Positions 8,362-15,511 of a stretch of 64,000 nucleotides of DNA are shown in pieces. Location of the stretch: contig NZ_JWIG01000025.1 in the NCBI RefSeq assembly GCF_000814675.1, forward strand, positions 62,001 to 126,000, in the 5' to 3' direction. The stretch is from Pseudoalteromonas distincta. Its GTDB lineage: Bacteria; Pseudomonadota; Gammaproteobacteria; Enterobacterales; Alteromonadaceae. The translations under genes were made by a program, and so were the position numbers. The notes beneath the pieces are model-generated. The model was not told where the DNA came from. It did no database searches and was given only the letters and a program-made list of their open reading frames with translations. How positions within the stretch are numbered: the first letter of the stretch is position 1; each line of letters begins with the position of its first letter.

Positions 8362-9399
8362 ATGAATATTAATAGTCACGTTTTAGAAATTATCCAAGGG
8401 GTAATCGGTAAATATTGTGAAACCCAAAATCGAAATTTTTCAGTTACTTTAATTAACAAGTTGCAATGTAACTACGTTTGTTTGCAAATTCCTCTTGAGC
8501 AAATGATTGCGCAATGCGAGGAATTTCTGATTCCAGCGCTAGCATCTGTAAAGCAGAGCTTTTTACTTAACCTAGAAGCAAATAAACAAGGCGTTAGCCT
8601 TCATTACCAGATTGATGATTCTGAGCAAGTAAGCACGCTGGATTTTCATGGGCTTTTAGCAACAAAAGAGCCTGTTAGTTTGGCACTTGATATTAGCCAA
8701 AATATAGACGTTCTAACTGATTGTGAGGCGTTATTTAAAAGTTGTTTAATAACATCGGATAATACCCATGAGCGCTTTGGCTTAAATTTTAAATTATTCA
8801 ATAGCACTTTTAAGGAAACGGTACAGATTGAGGATTTACGTCACCTTAGTGGTGACGCGCTAACTGATAAACTAAATGGTGACAGCATAAATAGACACAT
8901 AAAGTTATGCACTATTAGCGACATCAGTGAGCTGAGCCAAGAGAATAAACTATCTAAAAAAATATTAGGTTGGCCATTTTTTGATACTGATCTCATTACC
9001 ATTTTAACAACATTTCATACGCAAACACGTTTATCTGTATTAGTGGCGGATGACAGCTTACCAAGCCAAATTGCAACAAAAGTGATGCTCGAAATGCTGG
9101 GCTGCTTAGTAACATGTGCAGAAAATGGCGCTAGTGCTTTAACGCTTGCTCAAAATGAACCATTTGATTTATTGCTCTTAGATGAGCGCATGCCAGGAAT
9201 GTTTGGCAGTGACGTCGCACAGCAATTGGTGCGTCAAAATACCCCTAATAATAATACACCCAAAGTTATTTTAACGGGGCTAACAGGGGATGAGCAGATA
9301 GCTGAGTTATTTGAAAAAGGTATTACGCACTATTTACAAAAACCAGTGACCAAAGCAGTGCTCGAAAAGTTTATTAAACCTTGGCAATTAGCGTCTTAA
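8362..9399 (+). CDS. response regulator with novel N-terminal domain
   Basis: This encodes 345 residues. Residues 229-343 form a receiver domain: SVLVADDS (acidic pair), phosphorylation site LLLLDERMP with Asp274, the Thr in VILTGLTG, and the Lys in YLQKPV. The first 220 residues are not recognisable; they look like a mixed alpha/beta domain without an HTH, GGDEF or kinase motif. Having the receiver at the C-terminus with an unknown N-terminal module is unusual for a regulator. It is the first gene of a three-gene operon with a hydrolase and a hybrid kinase, behind a LuxO-box and sigma-54 promoter, so it probably takes part in the same relay as output or phosphate sink. Confidence 0.75.
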   Translation: MNINSHVLEIIQGVIGKYCETQNRNFSVTLINKLQCNYVCLQIPLEQMIAQCEEFLIPALASVKQSFLLNLEANKQGVSLHYQIDDSEQVSTLDFHGLLATKEPVSLALDISQNIDVLTDCEALFKSCLITSDNTHERFGLNFKLFNSTFKETVQIEDLRHLSGDALTDKLNGDSINRHIKLCTISDISELSQENKLSKKILGWPFFDTDLITILTTFHTQTRLSVLVADDSLPSQIATKVMLEMLGCLVTCAENGASALTLAQNEPFDLLLLDERMPGMFGSDVAQQLVRQNTPNNNTPKVILTGLTGDEQIAELFEKGITHYLQKPVTKAVLEKFIKPWQLAS

Positions 9400-9418
9400 A
9401 TTGGTTAATAAGGTGGCA

Positions 9419-10033
9419 ATGATGTATGACTTTTCTAAAACAGCGCTTATTTTGATTGGTTTTCAAAATGATTACTTTTCACCAAAAGGTATTTTGTATG
9501 ACGTGGTTGAAGAGTCGTCAAGAATTACTGGCGTGGTAGAAAATACACTCTCTTTATTGGCCGCCTGTGCAGAGCAATTTGCGTTAGTTGTTAATACACC
9601 CATTCATTTTACACAAAACTACAGTGAGCTTAAAAATCCGATTGGCATATTAAAAGCTATTGCAGATGTGGGCGCATTTAAAGCAGGTTCGTACGGCGCT
9701 CAGACCATTGAGCAGCTAGATTTTTTTAGCAATGTTATAGAAGTGGTGCCTGGGAAAAGAGGTTTAAATGCTTTTACACATACTGCTCTAGCGCAAAAGC
9801 TCAAAGAACATGGTGTCACTAATGTAATTTTAGCCGGTACGGTGACTTCTATTTGTATTGACTCAACTGCGCGAACGGCTGTTGAACTTGGTTTTAACGT
9901 CACTATTTTAAGTGACTGCACATCGAGTCGCACTCCTTTTGAACAAACTTTTTACTGTGAAGAGGTTTTTCCTCTTTATGCGCGAGTTTGTGATAGTAAA
10001 ACTTTTATTAAGCATTGGAGAGAGCATGGATAA
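9419..10033 (+). CDS. isochorismatase-fold cysteine hydrolase
   Basis: This encodes 204 residues if translation starts at ATG 9419 (or ATG 9422), where AGGTGG sits a few bases upstream; a TTG at 9401 is in frame but lacks a good site. The probable catalytic triad is Asp in GFQNDYF, Lys in VPGKRGLNAF, and Cys in GTVTSICIDST. The family includes nicotinamidases, isochorismatases and ureidoacrylate hydrolases; the substrate is unknown here. It lies 19 bases after the response regulator and overlaps the kinase start by 8 bases. A small-molecule hydrolase between signalling genes hints at making or removing the ligand the kinase senses, which is inference. Confidence 0.75.
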   Translation: MMYDFSKTALILIGFQNDYFSPKGILYDVVEESSRITGVVENTLSLLAACAEQFALVVNTPIHFTQNYSELKNPIGILKAIADVGAFKAGSYGAQTIEQLDFFSNVIEVVPGKRGLNAFTHTALAQKLKEHGVTNVILAGTVTSICIDSTARTAVELGFNVTILSDCTSSRTPFEQTFYCEEVFPLYARVCDSKTFIKHWREHG

Positions 10034-12836
10034 CAACGATGAACTACAAGTGCAAATCCAATATGCATTGGTTGAAAAGCTCTCCAATAGTAATCGACGT
10101 CAAGCAAAGCTATTAGCTATTTTAGATGAATGTATTTTTGAGTGTGATAAGCATTTAAATCTTACCTATATTAACGAAGCGTGGGAGAAGAAACTAGGTT
10201 ACTCAAGCGATTCATTAATTGGTTCTAATATCACTAAATTAATGAATTGCGACGATATTATGCATTTTGTTGCATACAGTTGTTGTTTGCTTGAAGGAAA
10301 GCAGACTCCTAGTGTAGAAATACAAATAAAAAATAGTCTCGGACTCTTAAACTGGTTTGAGTTGAGGCTAGTTTATGATGAAAAAAGCGGTTTTATAGGT
10401 TCACTCTATGACATTCAACGTCATAAAGATTCTCAATTTTTACTAACGCAACAGCAAAAATATGTAAAACGCTTATCGCTTGTTGCGAGCCATACAAATA
10501 ACTTAGTAATAATTACAGATAAATTTGGCGTAATTGAGTGGGTTAACAATAGTTTTGAAGTACTTACAGGTTACACCTGTGATGAGGTTATAGGCACCAG
10601 TCCTGGTCAATTACTGCAAGGGCCAAAAACATGTGAAAAAAGCCGTAAGGTCATGTCTCATGCCGTAAAAAATGGACTTCCTTTTCAAGTTGAAACTACA
10701 AATTACGATAAAAACGGTAATATTTATTGGGTTGCTATTGATGCAAACCCAGTGCGAGATGATGAAGGCCAAGTAAAGCACTTTATCGCTATAGAAACTA
10801 ATATTACGCAGCGAGTTAAAGCCGAACAAGCAATGGCAGAGATAGAATATAATTATCACTCTGTCGTTGATAATATCCCTGATATTGTTTTACGCCTAGA
10901 TACATTTGGTAATCTATTATTTATAAATCAAGCATGGCAGCGAGTGTTACACAGCAGGGTAGATGAGAGCCTTGGCTTACCTATAATTAAGTTTATAGCA
11001 AAAGAAGATGTAGAAAAAATTAGTAGCACTTTGCTTGATTATAAACAAGGTAAGCGTGATATACGTCGCTTTGATATACGTTTAATTAATGCACAAGGTA
11101 TAAATAACTGGGTCGAAATTACACTTACTCCAATTGTTGGTGGCTACGAAAGTGATTTATCATCAATTGCCGCGACACTTGTGGATATACAAGAGCGTAT
11201 TGAAAGCGAGCAAATATTACTTGAAGCTAAACATCAGGCAGAAACCCTAGCGGAGTCAAAAAGCCGATTCATGGCAAATATTAGTCATGAAATTCGCACG
11301 CCATTAAATGCTGTTATTGGATCTGCAGATATTTTGCATCATACCGGTTTAACTTCTGAACAAATGCGCTATACACAAATGATTAAAACAAGTTCTGACG
11401 CGCTATTAAGTGTATTGGACGATGTATTAACGTACTCACGTTTTGAAGCACAAGCCATAACACTCAATAATCAGCCATTTAGTATTGATACGTGTATTGA
11501 AGAAGCAATAGATATAATTTCCCAAAGCGCTTTACAAAAAGGGCTTGAGGTTATTTTTGATTTTTATCCTGATGTACCAGCTCAAGTAATTGGTGATCAT
11601 GCCCGTATAAGACAAATAGTCATAAATTTATTAGCCAATGCGATTAAGTTCACTCAACATGGTGTAATAACGGTTACTGTTAAGTGCACTCATATTGAAG
11701 GTAATAATTTAAACCTTTATTTATCTGTAAAAGACACGGGTATGGGAATTGCAAAAAATAAAATTGACAGTATGTTTATGCCTTTTATTCAATCCGATAA
11801 TTCAATTACTCGAAAGCATGGTGGCAGTGGCTTAGGGCTTGCGATATGTAGGCAAATTTGTGATGTAGTAGGTGGAGATATTTCGGTTAGTTCTGAGTTT
11901 AACAAAGGAAGCGAGTTTATAGTTAATTACCCGCTGCAAATAGACACAACTGACTCAATTTTAAGAGAAGGGTTTGCAGCACGAAGTAAAAAGCCAAAAG
12001 TATGGATAGTAGGAAATCACGAAATTCTAAAAACAGCCTTGGAGCATACGCTCACTCGGTTTTCTATCACTTTTGAACACTACGAAGTATGCCCAGATAT
12101 ACCCAAGTACGATAGTTTTCCTGATGCAATTGTACTAACTGATCCTCAAATGTTAGCCCAAACACGCGAGCGTATAAATACATACAACTCCCTTAATTCA
12201 CCGTGTTTACTCATCCTAGATTTACTAGGTAAAAGCTTATTACCGCAAAATATTAACGACAGAGAGCTTAGGTTAAATGGCCCTTATAAAGTATCGCATG
12301 TACTACGGGCAATTAGTTTATTAGAAGAGCAGCTGTTTCATTTGGATATTATATTTACCAATCGTGAGCAAAAAGAAACTTTAGAAAGCCCCTTAGGGTT
12401 AACTCAGTTAAGCGGAACCAAGGTATTGGTTGCTGAAGATAATACGAATAATCAAATTGTAATTCGGCAGTTTTTAGAACAAAAAGGTTGCCGTGTGCAT
12501 ATTGTTAGTGATGGTCAAGAGGCAATAATAAAGGCGCAAAGCGGTGAAATTGATATTATTTTTATGGATATCCAAATGCCAATACTCGATGGGATTTCTG
12601 CAACTAAAGCAATCAGAAAGTTAGGTATAACCACTCCTATAATAGCACTCACTGCAAATGCGATTCATGGTGATAAAGAGCGATTTATAGACGCGGGGAT
12701 GAATGACTATTTAGCTAAGCCAATTGTAAGTGAGACACTTTATTTATTACTTGATAAATATGCCCCAGAGCAGGTTATTGAATCTAAACATTTAAAGCTC
12801 TCTCGTTTAGCGCAAGTGTGGGAAAAGCTGAGTTGA
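10026..12836 (+). CDS. hybrid histidine kinase, PAS-PAS-PAS-HisKA-HATPase-REC
   Basis: ATG 10026, preceded by GGAGAG, gives 936 residues; an upstream in-frame start at 9912 lies inside the previous gene and is unlikely. Three PAS domains (about 25-130, 145-270, 275-400) precede the phosphorylation box MANISHEIRTPLNAVIG with His421, then N, G1 (KDTGMGIAK) and G2 (GGSGLGLAI) ATP-binding boxes. The region 650-790 is a degenerate receiver-like segment. A full receiver follows, with Asp848 in FMDIQMP. No transmembrane segment is seen, so it should be cytosolic. It has no Hpt domain; the separate LuxU-like protein at 15128 is the obvious partner. The second PAS resembles LOV domains but lacks the flavin-binding Cys (SPGQLLQG in place of NCRFLQG). 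Confidence 0.88.
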   Translation: MDNNDELQVQIQYALVEKLSNSNRRQAKLLAILDECIFECDKHLNLTYINEAWEKKLGYSSDSLIGSNITKLMNCDDIMHFVAYSCCLLEGKQTPSVEIQIKNSLGLLNWFELRLVYDEKSGFIGSLYDIQRHKDSQFLLTQQQKYVKRLSLVASHTNNLVIITDKFGVIEWVNNSFEVLTGYTCDEVIGTSPGQLLQGPKTCEKSRKVMSHAVKNGLPFQVETTNYDKNGNIYWVAIDANPVRDDEGQVKHFIAIETNITQRVKAEQAMAEIEYNYHSVVDNIPDIVLRLDTFGNLLFINQAWQRVLHSRVDESLGLPIIKFIAKEDVEKISSTLLDYKQGKRDIRRFDIRLINAQGINNWVEITLTPIVGGYESDLSSIAATLVDIQERIESEQILLEAKHQAETLAESKSRFMANISHEIRTPLNAVIGSADILHHTGLTSEQMRYTQMIKTSSDALLSVLDDVLTYSRFEAQAITLNNQPFSIDTCIEEAIDIISQSALQKGLEVIFDFYPDVPAQVIGDHARIRQIVINLLANAIKFTQHGVITVTVKCTHIEGNNLNLYLSVKDTGMGIAKNKIDSMFMPFIQSDNSITRKHGGSGLGLAICRQICDVVGGDISVSSEFNKGSEFIVNYPLQIDTTDSILREGFAARSKKPKVWIVGNHEILKTALEHTLTRFSITFEHYEVCPDIPKYDSFPDAIVLTDPQMLAQTRERINTYNSLNSPCLLILDLLGKSLLPQNINDRELRLNGPYKVSHVLRAISLLEEQLFHLDIIFTNREQKETLESPLGLTQLSGTKVLVAEDNTNNQIVIRQFLEQKGCRVHIVSDGQEAIIKAQSGEIDIIFMDIQMPILDGISATKAIRKLGITTPIIALTANAIHGDKERFIDAGMNDYLAKPIVSETLYLLLDKYAPEQVIESKHLKLSRLAQVWEKLS

Positions 12837-12846
12837 GCAATGAAGG

Positions 12847-13170
12847 CTAGGGTTTGTTAAACGTTTAGGGTTAAATTTGTAGCAGTGTGGTTATTTTCCA
12901 TAAATGGGCGATAACGTAGCATTAATGCCAAACAGGCGCTGCCCAAAGGGATCTTCCTAGGGGGCTATTTACTCTTTGTTGCCAACATGGATGTAGGTAA
13001 GGGGCGTGAGCAGAACGCGGAAGCTTTGCTCGGTCTTACATCGATGTAAGTCAGTAGGGTAACGCAGGAGCAGTTACCGATCCCACTAGGTCATAAACCT
13101 CGCGCCGCGATTAAACCGCCTGTAGTTTGAACGAATTTTAATCCGCAAAGATCAACAGACAATATAAAAA
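12847..13170 (+). repeat. MITE-like element, family A copy 1 (diverged)
   Basis: This intergenic block shares with 28237-28506 the segments GTGTGGTTATT, CATAAATGGGCGATAACG, AATGCCAAACA and, at its right end, CTCGCGCCGCGATTAAA and CAAAGATCAACA. The left end CTAGGGTTTGTTAA is a worn form of the terminal repeat. The centre carries about 50 extra bases, including the self-complementary CATCGATG. It has no coding capacity. The rest of the gap up to 13489 is AT-rich and holds the LuxO-box and sigma-54 promoter listed separately. Confidence 0.65.
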
Positions 13171-13286
13171 GTGGGTTTGTGTTGCATAAAACTTGATAAA
13201 CGGAGAAATTAACCTAGTATTTTAGGGGTAAGTTAAATTTATTTTTTAGTAATTAATGAGTGTTTTTAGTGTGTTTTTTTTAATTT

Positions 13287-13305
13287 GATTCGCAAATTGC
13301 AATTC
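13287..13305 (-). promoter_or_regulatory. LuxO-box-like site B
   Basis: Read on the minus strand the core is TTGCAATTTGCGA, one mismatch from TTGCAWWWTGCAA. It lies about 115 bases upstream of the sigma-54 promoter at 13418. Confidence 0.6.
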
Positions 13306-13417
13306 AAAATAAAAATAAACTGTTATGAACTTTATTTAAATACTCAATCATACCTTTAATTTATTTTAACGACATGATTTTGTAAGGTTTTTACTTTTTT
13401 GTAAAGTTGTTATCTGG

Positions 13418-13434
13418 TTGGCACGACTTTCGCA
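13418..13434 (+). promoter_or_regulatory. sigma-54 promoter for the 96-residue membrane protein
   Basis: TTGGCACG-N4-TCGCA is a near-perfect match to the sigma-54 consensus (one mismatch in the -12 box). Expected transcription start is near 13446, giving a leader of about 43 bases. This is the strongest such promoter in the window. Confidence 0.8.
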
Positions 13435-13488
13435 GTATATTAATTATCAAATCAAGACGAATTTAGTTAAATTTTTAAGGGGTGCAAT

Positions 13489-13779
13489 ATGCAAACAAAC
13501 ACAAAAGCCAAACAACAGCCTAAAGGTAACAATTGGGTACTAACACCTGAAATTATGGTTTTGTCAATTTTGCTTGTTGCCACTTTAGTAATAGGTATAA
13601 CAGTTTTACGAGGTAGCGATTCGATTGAACCGCTGGCAGATATTCAGCCAATTACTTTTACACAGGCTGATGTTGAAAACGCGCAGTTGATGAGTAATAC
13701 GTTTGACTCGCAAAATACCAACTATGCACAACATGTAACAGCTTCTAAAAACGAAAATAACGACACTCTTCCAAACTAG
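13489..13779 (+). CDS. small single-helix membrane protein, sigma-54 dependent
   Basis: This encodes 96 residues. ATG 13489 follows AAGGGGTG. A basic N-terminus (residues 1-15) precedes one hydrophobic helix (about 22-42, PEIMVLSILLVATLVIG). The remainder is polar, rich in Asn, Gln, Asp and Thr, and is predicted to lie outside the inner membrane. I know no family for it. It is transcribed alone between a strong sigma-54 promoter with an upstream LuxO-box-like site and a good terminator, so it should be a major direct target of the LuxO-like activator at 15512. A role as sensor accessory, anchor or envelope effector would fit but is speculation. Confidence 0.7.
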   Translation: MQTNTKAKQQPKGNNWVLTPEIMVLSILLVATLVIGITVLRGSDSIEPLADIQPITFTQADVENAQLMSNTFDSQNTNYAQHVTASKNENNDTLPN

Positions 13780-13787
13780 AGACTTTT

Positions 13788-13823
13788 ACGCAGGTAACTA
13801 TTTATAGTTGCCTGCGTTTTTTT
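13788..13823 (+). terminator. terminator after the 96-residue protein gene
   Basis: ACGCAGGTAACT pairs with AGTTGCCTGCGT across a six-base loop, followed by seven T residues. The gap from here to 14206 holds no gene; its last part carries LuxO-box C and the next sigma-54 promoter. Confidence 0.88.
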
Positions 13824-14035
13824 ATGTTCCTACCACCAATTTAATTTTTTATCCCTCCCCATAAAATTATTTATATTCTCTTAAATTTAGATGGTGCTTA
13901 ACCTAAACAGGGTTTTATCAAAGCTTTCTCTTTTCTCATATACAATTGCTAATATTAGCTTTGGTCAGTATCTATTAACTGGCTTATCTGTGTTTTATAA
14001 GCTCGATTAAGCGCCCACTTGCCAATTTAGCTGCA

Positions 14036-14062
14036 TTGCAAACTGAATTGCAAAATGCGAAT
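14036..14062 (+). promoter_or_regulatory. LuxO-box-like site C with tandem half-site
   Basis: The core TTGCAAAATGCGA (from 14048) is identical to site A. A weaker TTGCAAACTGAAT starts 12 bases earlier at 14036. Tandem binding is common for sigma-54 activators. The distance to the promoter at 14148 is about 90 bases. Confidence 0.65.
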
Positions 14063-14147
14063 GAAATGGGAGAAGTAAAGCCATTTAATCTTCTAGTTTA
14101 ACTACTTGAATATATTGGTTTTTATTTCTGTTTTTTTGTATTTAAAA

Positions 14148-14163
14148 TGGCCTGTAAATTGCT
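14148..14163 (+). promoter_or_regulatory. sigma-54 promoter for the EAL gene
   Basis: TGGCCTG-N4-TTGCT has intact GG and GC pairs at -24 and -12 with exact spacing; two mismatches fall in the -24 box. Expected start of transcription is about 14175, 30 bases before the ATG. Confidence 0.65.
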
Positions 14164-14206
14164 CTTTAATATAATAAGTCACTAATAGTGAAACCGGAGC
14201 AAAATC

Positions 14207-15019
14207 ATGAGTGCGTTTAAATACCTAGAATCGGAGAAACCAGTCAATCTAGCAAGATGGCATGAGTTAGAGAGAATCATGTCTGATTCAATGCAAAATA
14301 ATTATTTTAAAATGGTTTATCAACCGCTTGTATCATTGGGATCTGGAAAGCTGGTCGGCTTTGAGTCGCTAGTAAGGTGCCAATCACCGCGCTTTGGCAT
14401 TGTTGGCCCTGATGAGTTTATCCCTCATGTAGAGCAATCGGGAATGATTTTAGAATTAGGTGACTGGATTTTTGAGCAATGTTTGTCTGATTTAAAACAT
14501 ATGCGGCAGTTTGGTATGACAGATATTGCTGTTTCATTAAATATTTCACCGGTACAAATCTTAGATGGTGATGTGTTTTCAAAAGTAATGTCTTTGCTAG
14601 AAAAGCACCAAATACCACCACAGGCTATTAAAGTCGAATTAACGGAAACAGCGCTCATTCATAGTCCTGATAAAATAGCTAAGGCGTTTGAAAACTTCCA
14701 TAAAGAAGGCGTAAAGGTGTGGATTGATGATTTTGGCACTGGGTATGCCTCTTTAGGTTTACTTCGTCAATTTGATATTGATGGTTTAAAAATTGATCGC
14801 AGTTTTGTAAGTGGTATTGCAACTAATAATGAAGACTTTACGTTATGTAGCGCAATTATTGCGATGGCTCAACGATTGGGTTTACAAACGGTAGCAGAGG
14901 GTATTGAAGAGAATGAGCAATTACAAATATTAGAACAACTTGGTTGCGATATAGCTCAGGGATACCTGCTAGATAAGCCGCAAACGTTAACTAAAAGTAT
15001 TGATACTTGGGCTTTGTAA
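14207..15019 (+). CDS. EAL-domain c-di-GMP phosphodiesterase
   Basis: This encodes 270 residues, essentially a lone EAL domain preceded by a 25-residue lead. The signature motif reads ESLVR (usual EALVR). Other catalytic positions look intact: Asn in SLNISP, Glu in VELTET, the DDFGTGYASL loop, Lys in LKIDRSF, Glu in AEGIE and Gln in AQGYLL. An active phosphodiesterase that linearises cyclic di-GMP is therefore likely. There is no sensory or membrane domain, so activity is probably set by expression. A LuxO-box-like site and a sigma-54 promoter lie upstream and luxU-luxO genes lie downstream, which suggests control of motility or biofilm by the relay. Confidence 0.88.
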   Translation: MSAFKYLESEKPVNLARWHELERIMSDSMQNNYFKMVYQPLVSLGSGKLVGFESLVRCQSPRFGIVGPDEFIPHVEQSGMILELGDWIFEQCLSDLKHMRQFGMTDIAVSLNISPVQILDGDVFSKVMSLLEKHQIPPQAIKVELTETALIHSPDKIAKAFENFHKEGVKVWIDDFGTGYASLGLLRQFDIDGLKIDRSFVSGIATNNEDFTLCSAIIAMAQRLGLQTVAEGIEENEQLQILEQLGCDIAQGYLLDKPQTLTKSIDTWAL

Positions 15020-15036
15020 ATGTTTATATTCATTTT

Positions 15037-15054
15037 GATTTGCAAAATGCAAAA
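15037..15054 (+). promoter_or_regulatory. LuxO-box-like site D (exact match)
   Basis: TTGCAAAATGCAA fits TTGCAWWWTGCAA at every position. It lies 75-90 bases before the luxU-like ATG. No convincing sigma-54 promoter follows, so this site may serve autoregulation of luxU-luxO, as described for LuxO in Vibrio harveyi. Confidence 0.65.
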
Positions 15055-15127
15055 AACAAATTACTCTTAAACTACAACTCTTACATTTTATTAGTGTACG
15101 AAGTTTTAACTTACACGAAGGTTATCT

Positions 15128-15502
15128 ATGCCCATATCAGAGCAGTTTGTCGATAAAAGTATTACCGAGCTAAATGTATTAACTCAACTCGAAAAGGATG
15201 TTGGGACAACTGTGTTAGCTCGTTTAATTAAATTATTTATTGATGAATTAGTTACTATGGCTAACCAATTAGATACGGCAATTAGTAGTGAAGATACTAT
15301 AAAAATTAAAGAAGTAATGCATGTCTTAAAAAATTCAGCAGCTTTATATGGTGCATCTGCTTTAGCTGCGTTAGCAACACAATTACACGATTCGCCACCG
15401 TCAACTACACAAGAAAACTTGCACGCAGCGCTTGTTATTAAACACAACTTGGATAAAACCCGAGATGCGTATCAAATAATGAGTAATAGTATAGCTATCT
15501 AG
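15128..15502 (+). CDS. LuxU-like histidine phosphotransfer (Hpt) protein
   Basis: This encodes 124 residues. The phosphorylated His is His65 in MHVLKNSAALYGA, close to LuxU's HALKSSAASFGA, and the tail TRDAYQIMSN resembles LuxU's TRDAYRSWTN (compared from memory). Its length is close to that of LuxU. It should carry phosphate from the receiver of the hybrid kinase (Asp848) to Asp58 of the LuxO-like regulator encoded 9 bases downstream, with which it forms an operon. No other hybrid kinase lacking an Hpt domain lies in the window, though others may exist elsewhere in the genome. Confidence 0.82.
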   Translation: MPISEQFVDKSITELNVLTQLEKDVGTTVLARLIKLFIDELVTMANQLDTAISSEDTIKIKEVMHVLKNSAALYGASALAALATQLHDSPPSTTQENLHAALVIKHNLDKTRDAYQIMSNSIAI

Positions 15503-15511
15503 GAGAAAGCC

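Noticed and set aside
9912..10025. Upstream in-frame start for the hybrid kinase
   Set aside because: It lies inside the hydrolase gene, lacks a ribosome site and adds a 38-residue segment read from another gene's frame; ATG 10026 has GGAGAG in front.
12847..13170. Insertion sequence
   Set aside because: No transposase frame or remnant is visible. The sequence matches two other non-coding copies, so MITE-like is the better label.
13824..14206. Possible Qrr-like small RNA gene
   Set aside because: The sigma-54 promoter here points directly into the EAL gene, and I see no Qrr-like core or terminator before it. The same holds for the gaps at 8104 and 12837.
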